64,000 bases of DNA from Tildeniella torsiva UHER 1998/13D (GCA_019358835.1 JAHHIH010000012.1:1-64000); one strand, 5' to 3'. Shown: positions 17,884 to 31,331, counted from the stretch's first letter. The notes: generated by a model from the letters alone, not told the origin. Program-made: numbers and translations.

Positions 17884-19407
17884 CTACAGTCCCTGCTGAA
17901 TGTATTGCAGAATGCCGCGGGCGATCGCCTGAGCCATCGTCTCACGCCAAGCGGGGTCGGCCAATTTGGGAGCATCTTGGGCACCCGTCACAAACCCCAC
18001 TTCAAGCAGGGCCGCAGGCATCGTGGTCTGCCGCAGCACGTAGAAGCGGGCCTGCTTAACACCGCGATCGCGCATACCCGTCGCCGCCAGCATGCTGGCC
18101 TGAAGCGTAGCCGCCAGTCTGCGCCCGGTTTCTGAGGAATAGTACGACTCAATGCCGTTGACATCGGGGCGGCTCATGCTGATGGCGTTGGCGTGGATGC
18201 TGACAAATAAATTGGCCTGGGCGCGGTTGGCGGTATCGGCTCGGGCTTGTAAATCGACAGTGACATTGTCGCGCCGGGTCATGACCACCGTCACGCCCTG
18301 GGCTTCGAGCAGCTCGGTGACGCGCAGCGAAATGGGAAAAATCACCTGGATTTCTTGCAGGCTGTTAATGCCTACGGCACCGGGGTCGCGGCCGCCGTGG
18401 CCAGGGTCGATGGCGACGACCACTCGCCCATTGGGCACCGTGGGCAACGCGGGGGGCTCCACCGCCCGGGTGGGGGGCGGCGTGGGGGTTGGGGACGGTG
18501 TTTGGGGTTGGGGTGGAGCCGCCTGGGCGGGCGGTGGGGTGCGCGGAGCGGCGGCTAGGGGAACGGGCTCGTCGGCAATGCTGCTGATTGGTACACCGCT
18601 GGGGGGCAGCACAATCACGCCGCTGTTGTTGCGCAGGGCGCGCCAGTCGGGGCTAGTGGGGCCAAGCCTCAGGGTAATGCGGGTCGAGGGGGGATTGGTG
18701 GGCTGCTGAGCCACATCCCAGGCGAGGATGCTGTAGCGATAGTTGGGTAGGTCGTCGGGGCGCAGGTTGCCTGCTACGGCTGTATTGGGCAGGTCGATAA
18801 TGGCAAAGCGGTTGTCGGCATCGTCACTGGTAATTTGCACCGTGGGGGTGGGCGCAGTGCCGCTGAGCCGAATCAAAAACCCGTCGCCGGTCGTAACCAC
18901 GCCGCTGAGAATGGAGCCCGCCCCGGTACCGGTGTTGCCCTGCACCCGGTTGGCAGTGGCGGTGGGGGCTGGCAGGGCTCCCGAGGCGGGCGCTGTGCCC
19001 TGGCTCAGGGTGGGAAGCTGTACCGCCCACTGGTTTGGGCGAACCCCTTGAACCCTCACATCCTGGGGGTTGAGGCTGTAGCCGGGCGCAAGCTCAATGA
19101 CAAGGCGAGCGGTCTGGCGATCGAACTGTCCGGCCCGCACTTCGCGTACGGCACCCCCCACGGTCTGGCTGGCGTTGGTGTTGCCCAGTTGGGTATTGGG
19201 CAAATCGACCACGATGCGGGTGGGGTTAACTAGCAGCTGTGCCCGGGGCTGCACCTGGCTATCGGTGGTAAACACGAGCTGGTTGGTTTGGGCGTCAAAC
19301 CACCAGTATTGCAGGGTTGCAGCCCTGGCGGGGGCCGCAACAACCAGAGCGCCCAGGGTTGCTAACGCCCCTGAGGTGAACCCTAAGGTGAGCCATCTCG
19401 ACTCCAT
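17884..19407 (-). CDS. amiC: N-acetylmuramoyl-L-alanine amidase, AMIN-domain AmiC type
   Basis: A periplasmic zinc amidase that cuts the peptide from muramic acid, used in cell separation and, in filamentous cyanobacteria, in making septal channels. The start is the ATG at 19407 (507 residues). A signal peptide ends near AARAA. An AMIN domain follows (about residues 30-120), with a possible second AMIN-like region at about 165-275. A Pro-rich linker then leads to the Amidase_3 domain from about residue 330. Zinc ligands are visible: His in DPGHGG, Glu in SLQE, His in SIHAN; the catalytic Glu is in LLEVGF. Confidence 0.93.
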   Translation of the reverse strand: MESRWLTLGFTSGALATLGALVVAAPARAATLQYWWFDAQTNQLVFTTDSQVQPRAQLLVNPTRIVVDLPNTQLGNTNASQTVGGAVREVRAGQFDRQTARLVIELAPGYSLNPQDVRVQGVRPNQWAVQLPTLSQGTAPASGALPAPTATANRVQGNTGTGAGSILSGVVTTGDGFLIRLSGTAPTPTVQITSDDADNRFAIIDLPNTAVAGNLRPDDLPNYRYSILAWDVAQQPTNPPSTRITLRLGPTSPDWRALRNNSGVIVLPPSGVPISSIADEPVPLAAAPRTPPPAQAAPPQPQTPSPTPTPPPTRAVEPPALPTVPNGRVVVAIDPGHGGRDPGAVGINSLQEIQVIFPISLRVTELLEAQGVTVVMTRRDNVTVDLQARADTANRAQANLFVSIHANAISMSRPDVNGIESYYSSETGRRLAATLQASMLAATGMRDRGVKQARFYVLRQTTMPAALLEVGFVTGAQDAPKLADPAWRETMAQAIARGILQYIQQGL

Positions 19408-19671
19408 AAGCACGACCAGAACACGACCAAGACATAAGCCACCCGACAGTATAACGACGGGGGACAAAGTAGCATCCGTAGGGCTAGAATTCTGGGCAAA
19501 TTTTGGGGTGAATTTAGAGTTTGAGCGCAGCCAGAAGGGTGACTATCCGGGGTCTGTTGAAAGGTTAGAAGGTTAGAAGGTCTGATGAGGGTTAATTGGC
19601 CAAGGTTTTGGTTGGGCGTTCTGAGCGGCGGCACCAGAAGTATAGTATTGGTGTACCAAGTGGGTCGTTTT

Positions 19672-20889
19672 ATGCTTGACCTGATGAAGCTGGCCCGGCA
19701 GATGCAGGGCATTAGCCAGCACCTCAGCCAGGAAGCTGCCGCCGCCCAGGAGCGAGTTACAGCGGCCCGCAGTCTGCTGGCGATCGCCGCGACCCGTCAG
19801 ATCGATCTGGTAGATCAGGCGGAAATTTGGGGCGATCGCGCTCCCTTTACCGCCGCCCAGCCCACCGAAGCCCTTACCCTACGCGCTCCGGTCGCCGCTG
19901 CTCCCGAGGCCCACACCGTCATCGCCACCGACGGGTCGCAGATTTCCCCCAGCCACCACGAGATTGCCTACTGCTACTTGATCAACGTGGGCCGAGTGGT
20001 GCTCCACTACGGCCAGAGCCGCTTCCCACTGCTCGACAGCCTGCCGGAGGTGGTGTACCGGGCCGAAGATCTCTACCTGTCGCGTCAGTGGGGCATTAGT
20101 ACCGAAGAATGGATGGGCCACCGCCGCACCGTCGCCGAGGCTGTGGTGCTGGCGGAGCTTGGGGAAGCCGCCCACGACAGCTTGACCGCAGGAGATCCCG
20201 AAGTTGATCGGGTGCCGGTGCTGGCCCTGGTGGATGGGTCGCTGATCTACTGGTTTTTGGAGGCACTGCCGGGGGAGGCGCGCGATCGCATCCTGCCCCC
20301 CATCCTCGACGCGTGGGCGCGGCTGCGACAGCAAAACATTCCCCTGGTGGGCTACCTCAGCGCCAGCCGCAGCGGCGAAGCGATGAACTTTTTGCGGTTT
20401 GCTGCCTGCCCGTTCCTTCAGCCCGACTGCCAGACCCACTGCGGCAGCGACGAGGGCAACCCGGCTGACCGTGCCCCCTGCGGTCGGTTTTTACCCCTGC
20501 GGGATGCGACCTTTTGGGCAACAGAACTAGCCCCTGGGGAGCGCAGTCCTTTCTGGCGCAGCACCGCCAGCATTTTGGATCTGTACGGCGACCATCGGGT
20601 GTACTTCTGCTACCTCAACGTCGGCCCCGAGGTGGCGCGGGTCGAAGTACCCCAGTGGGTGATGGAGGATGAAGCGCTGTGTGAAAGCGCCTTGGAGATG
20701 GTGCTAACTCAGGTTCAAAAGGGCTATGGCTATCCGGTGACGCTGGCGGAAGCCCACAACCAGGCGGTGGTCAAAGGGGGCGATCGCAGCCGCTTTTTTG
20801 CCCTGCTAGAACAAGAAATGATTCGCGCCGGGCTGAAGAATGTCGGCACCTCCTACAAAGAAGCCCGCAAACGCGGCAGTATTGCCTAG
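19672..20889 (+). CDS. NurA-domain nuclease
   Basis: A 405-residue protein with the NurA fold. The first metal-binding aspartate is D87 in ATDGSQI, and the second is in the ALVDGSLIYW strand. NurA is a 5'-3' nuclease for DNA end resection that in archaea works with the HerA helicase; bacterial versions are found both in repair and in defence. No HerA gene is in this window. A cysteine-rich stretch (four cysteines between about residues 246 and 268) may bind zinc or iron-sulfur. The start is the ATG at 19672; the 29 codons upstream are unlikely to be translated. Confidence 0.82.
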   Translation: MLDLMKLARQMQGISQHLSQEAAAAQERVTAARSLLAIAATRQIDLVDQAEIWGDRAPFTAAQPTEALTLRAPVAAAPEAHTVIATDGSQISPSHHEIAYCYLINVGRVVLHYGQSRFPLLDSLPEVVYRAEDLYLSRQWGISTEEWMGHRRTVAEAVVLAELGEAAHDSLTAGDPEVDRVPVLALVDGSLIYWFLEALPGEARDRILPPILDAWARLRQQNIPLVGYLSASRSGEAMNFLRFAACPFLQPDCQTHCGSDEGNPADRAPCGRFLPLRDATFWATELAPGERSPFWRSTASILDLYGDHRVYFCYLNVGPEVARVEVPQWVMEDEALCESALEMVLTQVQKGYGYPVTLAEAHNQAVVKGGDRSRFFALLEQEMIRAGLKNVGTSYKEARKRGSIA

Positions 20890-20915
20890 GCTTAGCTGCT
20901 TGAGTTTTGCCGCAA

Positions 20916-21206
20916 CTAAGATATTGGAGTGGCGTGCAATTGCAGTCCCAAGGCTTTGATGACTTTAATAACCGTGCCAAACTCTGGGTTGCCTTCACTT
21001 GAAAGCGCTTTGTACAGACTCTCACGGCCAAGGCCAGTTTCACGAGCAATGTGGGTCATCCCCTTAGAGCGAGCAATATCGCCTAGAACCGTCACAATAA
21101 GCGCCGGGTCACCCTCTTCTAGAGCAGCTTCGAGATAGGCAGCCATATCTTTGGGAGTTTCTAGATGGTCTGCGGCATCCCAAGGAAACGTTTGGATATG
21201 AGTCAT
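20916..21206 (-). CDS. HigA-like antitoxin (addiction module antidote)
   Basis: A 96-residue protein with a helix-turn-helix in the C-terminal half (MTHIARETGLGRESLYKALS). It matches the addiction-module antidote family typified by HI1420. It would neutralise the toxin encoded ten bases upstream and repress the shared promoter. The toxin-first gene order is typical of the HigBA arrangement. Confidence 0.87.
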   Translation of the reverse strand: MTHIQTFPWDAADHLETPKDMAAYLEAALEEGDPALIVTVLGDIARSKGMTHIARETGLGRESLYKALSSEGNPEFGTVIKVIKALGLQLHATPIS

Positions 21207-21216
21207 GAGAAATTTC

Positions 21217-21507
21217 CTACAGATCTTGGGCTAGCTCAATAGCCGTTTTAATGTCTCGATCTTGCGTACGCTTATCGCCTTCAGCTAGTAAAACAAGCAA
21301 CGTATCGTTTTGCTGAACAAAGTACACTCGGTAACCAGGGCCGTAATCGATCCGCAGCTCTGACACTCCCTTACCCACAGGTTTTACATCACCAGGATTA
21401 CCCATCGACAAACGGCGAATGCGTAGGACAATACGCGCCTTAGCCTGGCGATCTCTGAGGCCGCTGAACCAGCGAGCATAAATGTGAGTCTGGCGAATTT
21501 CGATCAT
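21217..21507 (-). CDS. RelE/HigB-like toxin of a type II TA system
   Basis: A 96-residue RelE/ParE-superfamily protein of the HI1419/Gp49 type, with the ARWFSGLRDRQAKARI helix and the ELRIDYGPGYRVYFVQ strand pair carrying conserved Arg and Tyr. Members are ribosome-dependent mRNA endonucleases. It is the first gene of the pair, with the antitoxin ten bases downstream. Confidence 0.88.
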   Translation of the reverse strand: MIEIRQTHIYARWFSGLRDRQAKARIVLRIRRLSMGNPGDVKPVGKGVSELRIDYGPGYRVYFVQQNDTLLVLLAEGDKRTQDRDIKTAIELAQDL

Positions 21508-21705
21508 GACTCAAATGTATCTCACAGGATACAGCAAGCATGGCTGAGCCATATTTGGTTTGTAGATTCGGATAAAAACATGTGGACAAGCGACCTATGT
21601 TAAGCAGTATTTCGGAATAGGATGCTGGCAGGGTGTAGTCGACGATGAAATTTACAAACTGAGCCAGTCTGTGAAATTCATCGTCGCTAACGACCGATAG
21701 CGCCC

Positions 21706-22752
21706 ATGTCAATGCGAACCCCTGTCATGCTCCCTCAGCCCCCTGACTTTCTCCCCCAGGGCGATGCGGATGGCGATACCGCCGCCTTCGAACTGGTGGA
21801 TATGGCGACCGCCCTCAACTCAGCCGAGGCCGATGCGGTGCCCACGGCCTCCTCGCCGCGCACCGCCAAATGGGCCTGTGCCCAGGTGCTCACGGGCCAC
21901 AGCAGCTGGGTGCGATCGGTGGCCGTGAGCGCCGACGGCAACTTTATCGTCAGCGGCAGCGGCGATAAAACCGTGCGGGTGTGGAATCTAGCCACAGGTC
22001 ACACCATGCAGGTAATCGATGGCCACCGGGCCTGGGTGCGGGCCGTGGCCGTGAGCCCCGATCGCACCTGCTTTGCCAGCGTCAGCAACGACAACACCAT
22101 TCAGCTGTGGGATTTCACCACCGGGGCCGCCCTGGGCCAGCTAGAGGGCCACACCAACTGGGTGCGGGCCTTGGCCTTTAGCCCCAACGGTAAGTACCTG
22201 TTTAGTGGCGGCCAAGACCACAAAATTTGCGTCTGGCGGCTGAGCGATCGCACGCTCATGCATCAGTTCAACGGCCATACCCACTGGGTGCGCTCCATTG
22301 CCGTGAGCCGCGATGGCACCACCCTGATCAGCGGCAGCCAAGACCAAACCATTCGTCTGTATCGCATCAAGGGGAAAGGCCGAAACCACGTGCTGACCGG
22401 CCACCAGGGCGAAGTGCTGGCGGTGGCGGCAAGCCCCAACAACTGGCTGTTGGCCAGCGCCAGCGCCGACTGCACCGTGCGCTTTTGGAAGCTCAACAGC
22501 GGGCGCGAAACCACCTGCTTTAAGGCCCATGGGGCTCCGGTCAATAGCCTGGCCTTTAGCCCCGACGGCAAGCTGCTGGCCACCGCCAGCAACGACAGCA
22601 CCATTCGTCTGTGGGATATGGAGCAAGGCCGCCTGGTGTCGATCTTGCAGGGGCACGAGGGCTGGGTTTGGGGTGTAGACTTTGCCCCTGACGGCAAAAC
22701 CCTAGTCAGTGCGGGCTGGGATGGCACAGTGCGCATTTGGCGAGAGGTGTAG
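21706..22752 (+). CDS. WD40 repeat protein
   Basis: 348 residues. After about 60 variable residues come seven WD40 repeats, each with GH at the start and a WD-like end (VRVWN, IQLWD, ICVWR, IRLYR, VRFWK, IRLWD, VRIWR), which together close one seven-bladed propeller. It has no signal peptide and no enzymatic domain, so it should be a scaffold binding other proteins. Many cyanobacterial WD40 proteins are fused to kinases or NTPases; this one is a lone propeller. The GAF-EAL gene is convergent with it, 44 bases away. Confidence 0.9.
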   Translation: MSMRTPVMLPQPPDFLPQGDADGDTAAFELVDMATALNSAEADAVPTASSPRTAKWACAQVLTGHSSWVRSVAVSADGNFIVSGSGDKTVRVWNLATGHTMQVIDGHRAWVRAVAVSPDRTCFASVSNDNTIQLWDFTTGAALGQLEGHTNWVRALAFSPNGKYLFSGGQDHKICVWRLSDRTLMHQFNGHTHWVRSIAVSRDGTTLISGSQDQTIRLYRIKGKGRNHVLTGHQGEVLAVAASPNNWLLASASADCTVRFWKLNSGRETTCFKAHGAPVNSLAFSPDGKLLATASNDSTIRLWDMEQGRLVSILQGHEGWVWGVDFAPDGKTLVSAGWDGTVRIWREV

Positions 22753-22796
22753 CATTTTGTCCGTATCGAGTGGTTGGCAACAGCGCTGAGGTGGGG

Positions 22797-24053
22797 TTAG
22801 AACAGTGCGGCGACGTCGCCAATTGGCAGAGGATGACCCAGCAGATACCCCTGCGCGGTGTTGACGCCCAGTAGTTTCAGCGCCGTGAGTTCTGAGACAG
22901 TTTCTACCCCTTCGGCCACGAGGCTGCTGCCCGTCTCTTGGGCAAACCCCACTAGGGCCGCCGTGAGTGCCCGACGGGTAAGGTCGGTATCAATGTCGCG
23001 AATTAGGCTGATGTCGAGCTTAATAATTTCTGGCTTGAGTCTAAGAATATGCAGAAAACTCGCATAGCCCGCCCCGGCATCGTCAACGGCTAGGCGGATG
23101 CCGCGATCGCGCAGGGGGGCAAGGCATTGGCCAAATTGCGAATAGTCGGGGATGGCCACGTGCTCGGTTACTTCTAGCACAATGCGATGGAGGGGCACCT
23201 CCTGAAGGGCGCTAGCGATCGCACCACTGAGAATATTTTGGGGCGAGACGTTGATGGATAGGTAAAGATCGTCGGGAATGTCGCTAAGGCTAGCCAGGGC
23301 CTTGGCGATCGCCGCCATCTCCAGCTCTTCGCTGAGGCCCACCTCCGCCGCTTCGCTAAACCACACATCAGGGCTGCGAATGGGCCTAGACCAAAATCGG
23401 GTCAGCGCCTCAACGCCGACGATCTTGTTGTCGATGAGGTGCACAATCGGCTGGTAGACGCTGGTAAACGCTTCAGACTCAAGCACTGAGGAGATGCGCC
23501 AGCGCATCTCTTGGCGGCGACGCTCGGCGGTTAGCTCACGACCCAGCTGTCGAGACGTAAAGTCGGCAAACACGTGCATGATGGCCAGGTCGCGATCGCC
23601 CAGGGTAAAGTCGGGTTGAGTGCTAAAACAGCAGAAGGTGCCATAGAGCTGTCCATCCCCCAGCCGAATAGGCACGCTGAGATGGGCCCCCACGGGCAGG
23701 GCGAGCGTGGCTGGTAACTCTAGAGCCGCCGGAATCAACGAGGCGTCGTGAATGAGCTCGGGCAGTCGGCCATCCACCACGCGCTGGCAGTAGCTCTGTT
23801 CGAGCGGATCTGAGTCACCCACGGCGATGGGCGCATTCTCTAAGGCCGAATCCACATAGCGAAATCGGCGTCTGCCGCCTGAGAACTCAGCGATAAACGC
23901 CACCTCCATATCGAGGTAGAGGCGAATGGCACACAGCGCGTCTAACACGACCTCATCAATTGCCTCCTCCCCAGAACTAGCCGCCGACAAAAAGACATAG
24001 GGAATTAGCGCCAGCTTACTCGCTACCGGGTCTGGAATCAGTTGTCCGTCCAT
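22797..24053 (-). CDS. GAF-EAL c-di-GMP phosphodiesterase-like protein
   Basis: 418 residues. A GAF domain (about 25-170) lacks the Cys-His pair of bilin-binding forms. The EAL domain starts near 185, with EAL at 215-217, asparagine in INVSPQN, DDAGAGYASF in place of the usual DDFGTGYSS, KLD, and AEGVET. The metal and substrate ligands thus appear to be kept, so it is probably an active phosphodiesterase, although the Asp-Asp-Ala-Gly variant may tune activity. No GGDEF domain is present. It is a single minus-strand gene. Confidence 0.87.
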   Translation of the reverse strand: MDGQLIPDPVASKLALIPYVFLSAASSGEEAIDEVVLDALCAIRLYLDMEVAFIAEFSGGRRRFRYVDSALENAPIAVGDSDPLEQSYCQRVVDGRLPELIHDASLIPAALELPATLALPVGAHLSVPIRLGDGQLYGTFCCFSTQPDFTLGDRDLAIMHVFADFTSRQLGRELTAERRRQEMRWRISSVLESEAFTSVYQPIVHLIDNKIVGVEALTRFWSRPIRSPDVWFSEAAEVGLSEELEMAAIAKALASLSDIPDDLYLSINVSPQNILSGAIASALQEVPLHRIVLEVTEHVAIPDYSQFGQCLAPLRDRGIRLAVDDAGAGYASFLHILRLKPEIIKLDISLIRDIDTDLTRRALTAALVGFAQETGSSLVAEGVETVSELTALKLLGVNTAQGYLLGHPLPIGDVAALF

Positions 24054-24382
24054 TTAGCAGTGCTCCAAACCGTACTCCGAAGTAAGATTTCAGACGATTT
24101 CAGATTCAGATGGTTCTAGGCCTGGCCCAACAGCTGAGCCAGGATGGGGGCATAGATGGAGGTGTTCAGTGAATACGAACGATACCAGCCCTACGGATTC
24201 GCCATGCGGATAACCCAAAATCAATCCCCAGGGCAAGGGAATTCAGCCTAAAGTGGCCATCGCATGGGTGGGGCACCCATCATTTTGTATCCTTTCGATA
24301 CCATTATCGGCCCATTTATTGTGCCCAGATTTATATAAAAGGGAAGATATTGGGTCTGCCCCATCGCCCACGGTTGAAACAC
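24054..24382. other. 329-base intergenic region upstream of the GAF-EAL gene
   Basis: Nothing convincing is seen here: no ORF with a ribosome-binding site and no strong hairpin. It should contain the promoter of the GAF-EAL gene and the terminator region of ligA. Confidence 0.4.
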
Positions 24383-26473
<2,091 letters not shown>

Positions 26474-26597
26474 TCAAATCGCCCGGTAGCTAGTGTAGCG
26501 CTGCCGTGGGTTCAGTGCGGTGCTATTCGCCGCCGATGTCTCCGCGCCGGGATGTATATACTTGTAGATACACTATTTCTGCGACGGGAATTTACCT

Positions 26598-26831
26598 ATG
26601 CGCACGCGTGTTTTTCAAAGCGGCAATTCCCAGGCGGTGCGAATTCCGAAAGAACTTCAGTTTGAGCAGCTAGATGTGGAATACGACATTGAACGCCAGG
26701 GCGACACTCTAATTATTCGCCCAGTGGGAGCGCCGTTGATCGATGTTTTAGAACGGTTTGCCGCTTTTTCTGAAGACTTTATGGCTGAGGGACGCCCGGC
26801 GCAATCTGATCAAGATCGAGACCCGCTATGA
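26598..26831 (+). CDS. vapB: VapB-type antitoxin (AbrB/MazE fold)
   Basis: 77 residues with the SpoVT/AbrB swapped-hairpin N-terminus (VFQSGNSQAVRIPKEL) that binds the operator, and a C-terminal tail that should wrap the toxin. Its stop overlaps the start of vapC by four bases (ATGA), so the two are translationally coupled. Confidence 0.9.
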   Translation: MRTRVFQSGNSQAVRIPKELQFEQLDVEYDIERQGDTLIIRPVGAPLIDVLERFAAFSEDFMAEGRPAQSDQDRDPL

Positions 26832-27238
26832 AATATATGCTCGATACTAATATATGCATCTATCTAATGAAGCACCAGCCGCCTTCTGTCGCGAAACGTT
26901 TTGCAGAATGCCGTCGGAGTGATGTGGTGATCTCATCAATCACGCTAGCTGAACTGGAATATGGGGTTTACGTGAGCAGAGCAGCTATGCGATCGCAGAA
27001 CCGTCAGGCGCTCGATGCTCTAGTTGAGTTGATTCCAGTGGTGGCTTTTGACACGGCCGCTGCGACGGCTTATGCAGAGGTGCGCGCGGCTAGCCGCGAT
27101 CGCCGCAGCGATGCCCTCGACAAGCTGATTGCCAGCCATGCCGTTGGCCTCAATCTCACCCTGGTGACCAACAACCTTGAAGATTTTCGTAGCTATCCCA
27201 ATCTTGTTCTAGGAAATTGGGTTGATCGCCAAAACTAG
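26828..27238 (+). CDS. vapC: VapC-type PIN-domain toxin
   Basis: 136 residues. The acidic PIN residues are visible: D in MLDTN, E in LAELEYG, D in SDALDKLIA and the final TNNLEDF block. VapC toxins are Mg2+-dependent ribonucleases that typically cut tRNA or rRNA. The pair fits the standard antitoxin-first layout. Confidence 0.92.
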   Translation: MKYMLDTNICIYLMKHQPPSVAKRFAECRRSDVVISSITLAELEYGVYVSRAAMRSQNRQALDALVELIPVVAFDTAAATAYAEVRAASRDRRSDALDKLIASHAVGLNLTLVTNNLEDFRSYPNLVLGNWVDRQN

Positions 27239-27273
27239 GGAATGGATTCCTGAATGAACGAAGGCATGATTGC

Positions 27274-29400
<2,127 letters not shown>

Positions 29401-29408
29401 ATTACCTT

Positions 29409-29580
29409 TCACCGTTTTGATGGGTTGCATGGATGCAGTTGGTCGTCAGCCCAGGTTAGAGGATTGTTTTTGGTGTAGTGGCGCATGTGCTGGAGCGATC
29501 GCTCGTTTCGAATGATGTGGTCGTAATAGTTGCGCTGCCAAACGGCTGCGCCTGCGGCATCGCACTTGATATAGCTATGG
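29409..29580 (-). pseudogene. C-terminal remnant of a REP-associated tyrosine transposase
   Basis: The minus strand encodes, without a start, VWQRNYYDHIIRNE followed by HMRHYTKNNPLTW and a TGA stop. This is the end of a Y1/RAYT transposase, including the region of the catalytic tyrosine. The N-terminal two thirds, including the HUH motif, are gone; homology stops where a structured element begins. Confidence 0.75.
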
Positions 29581-29587
29581 CCAATTT

Positions 29588-29678
29588 GATTAGGACATAG
29601 ACTAAATGAGGGAGTCTCATTGTGTGCGAGGCTTACGCACGGCTATTGAAGCCGTCCTCAAGCAAGCCGCGTCCTAAC
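29588..29678. mobile_element. 91-base structured element with short inverted ends
   Basis: It is bounded by ATTAGGAC and its inverted counterpart GTCCTAA. It contains several small hairpins: GACT/AGTC, GTGTGCGA with TACGCAC, and ACGGC/GCCGT. It sits exactly between two unrelated transposase remnants. The hairpin-rich makeup is like the ends of IS200/IS605-type elements or a non-autonomous derivative, but identity is unproven. Confidence 0.4.
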
Positions 29679-30213
29679 CTACATGACCACAGCTATACCA
29701 CTGAATCACTTGTAAAGCGTGTTCCAACGTGTTCACGGGATGGGTGGTCAGTAAGCGCCAATGAACGGGAGATTCGCCCTCCGGCGAATTCACCTCTTTG
29801 GCCTCTACGGCATAGAGTGAAACGGTCTCTGGATAATCCTGGGGGCTGACTTTCTTGGGGCGCCAGATGGTAACGGGCGTGAAGCGAACGCTTAACCACG
29901 CCTCACGGGCTTCTCGTCCGGTGCGCGGGTCGGCAAGCACCTCGACGCCGTAGGTGCCCTGAACGGGTTGTTGGCTGAGGGTCTCGTAGAGCATCGTGGG
30001 GCTATTGTGCAATCGGCGGTTACGACAGGCTCGCACCAACAGGTGAGTCCGGCACTCCGGCACCCGAACCCATTCCTCATAAATATCGCTATAAATATCG
30101 CTTTCTCGGTCGCCCACGTAGGTGACTCGCTCTGCTCCCCCAGCCACCAAGACCGGTTGACTGTCTTCGGCAGAGCGCAACCATTTGTACGACTCTTTTT
30201 CCTCAATATGCAT
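29674..30213 (-). pseudogene. IS4/Tn5-like transposase fragment
   Basis: About 180 residues recognisable as the middle of an IS4-family (Tn5-like) DDE transposase: IEEKESYKWL, then VTYVGDRESDIY with the catalytic Asp, LLVRACRNRR, and the WRLLTTHPV strand before VIQWY. Full-length enzymes are about 450 residues. Both the N-terminal DNA-binding part and the C-terminal part after the WY motif, with the catalytic Glu, are missing, so it is inactive. Confidence 0.8.
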
Positions 30214-30339
30214 ATCTCCAGGAATGACTAGCGTTATGCTACTCCACGATGACTTGTGTGTACTTAGTAGCCTCTCTGGGAGAGGGGGTGGGGGAGAGGG
30301 CTGCGGGGACTTTGTGATCTACTGAGCCTCGGTTGGGTT

Positions 30340-30362
30340 GGGCAAACGCCGTTTGCCCCTAC
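30340..30362. repeat. short palindromic interspersed repeat, copy 2
   Basis: GGGCAAACGCCGTTTGCCC plus CTAC, one base different from the copy at 235-257. It lies between the transposase fragment and the next terminator. Confidence 0.6.
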
Positions 30363-30406
30363 GGGAGACATGGCATGGTTGATGCATACCTGTGTTCAAA
30401 AATGCC

Positions 30407-30444
30407 AAAGCCCCCAGGGCGTTTAGAACTCTGGGGGCTTTTTT
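30407..30444. terminator. terminator downstream of the 119-aa gene
   Basis: AAAGCCCCCAG pairs with CTGGGGGCTTTTTT. On the minus strand it follows the basic 119-aa protein gene by 15 bases. T-tracts on either side allow use in both directions. Confidence 0.75.
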
Positions 30445-30458
30445 GCGGTTTGGGTGGG

Positions 30459-30818
30459 CTAGGCGGCGCGGCGGCGGGGGCGCTTGCGATCAGACTTTTT
30501 CTTGTAGCCGATGGCTTGGGCTTCGTGGCTGTCGGGGCCAAATAGGCCGCGCACCGATTCTTTCATGGCGATGACGCTGTTGTGAAAGTCCCACTCGGCC
30601 TGGCGGGCTTCGTCGGCAGCGGCTTTGGCCAGGGCCGCTAGTTCGGTTTCTTTTTGCTGTTTAGCCTGCATGGTGGCCAGGTTGGCTTGCAGCGCCTCGG
30701 GGGTGGCCTCGGGGCGGCGGGCTATATAGTCGTTTACGGCATTAAACCCTTCGTAAGACTCAACATCTTGCAAAATGACGCGGGTTTGGAGACGGCGACT
30801 GGTATCGACAATGGCCAT
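30459..30818 (-). CDS. 119-aa helical protein with basic tail, unknown function
   Basis: The start is the ATG at 30818 (MAIVDTSRRLQ); the 70 codons of open frame upstream lack a good signal. The product is helical and rich in Ala and Gln in its middle, keeps an N-terminal block about a YEGFNAVNDY segment, and ends with a strongly basic KKKSDRKRPRRRAA tail that could bind nucleic acid. I have no family name for it. Its terminator supports expression. Confidence 0.6.
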   Translation of the reverse strand: MAIVDTSRRLQTRVILQDVESYEGFNAVNDYIARRPEATPEALQANLATMQAKQQKETELAALAKAAADEARQAEWDFHNSVIAMKESVRGLFGPDSHEAQAIGYKKKSDRKRPRRRAA

Positions 30819-31099
30819 GGGTGGCACCCTCAATAAGGTTAATAGGTTGGCGGTTTTGGAACGTGGCAGCAACAGGGCAAGATTTTCAGGGGTTGAGTGG
30901 TGCAGGGTGGGGCGTTGGCGCTGCACCGGGTAGAGCGTTGTTTCGCACAAGTTCATACTGCCCCTGGGGTTTAAACTCGCGCTAGGGCAGACAGTTTTGC
31001 GGCAAACATCGGTCAAATGGCGTAGCACGATCGCGATGCAGAAGGTTGCGTCTTGAGCTGACCCGCTACAGAGCCGTACGGTGGGCCTGCAATGCCAAA

Positions 31100-31331
31100 C
31101 TGCTGTGCCACATTGGCGATCTGCTGTGCCACATTGGCGATCGCAGGGTGCAGATCACTAAACTGCTGTGCCAGTTTGGCCAAACTGCTGTGCCACATTG
31201 ACGATCTGCGCCCTCAGATCGCAAAACTGCTGTGCCACATTGACGATCTGCTGTGCCAGTTTGGCGATCGCAGGCTCCAGATCGCTAAACAGCCGTGCCA
31301 GTTTGGCGATCGCAGAGCACAGATTGCAAGT
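31100..31331. repeat. eleven-unit 21-bp tandem array, degenerate, with one frameshift
   Basis: Eleven units of 21 bases (one of 22) alternate between a CTGCTGTGCCACATTGGCGAT type and a CGCAGG(N)TGCAGATC type. Read on the minus strand most units translate to seven-residue blocks such as IANVAQQ, IAKLAQQ and FSDLEPA, a heptad pattern typical of coiled coils. The single 22-base unit breaks the frame, and no start codon or ribosome-binding site fits. It looks like the relic of a heptad-repeat coding region. Confidence 0.7.

Noticed and set aside
31100-31331. CRISPR-like array
   Set aside because: Repeats are contiguous 21-base units without spacers and keep a heptad coding pattern; no cas genes.
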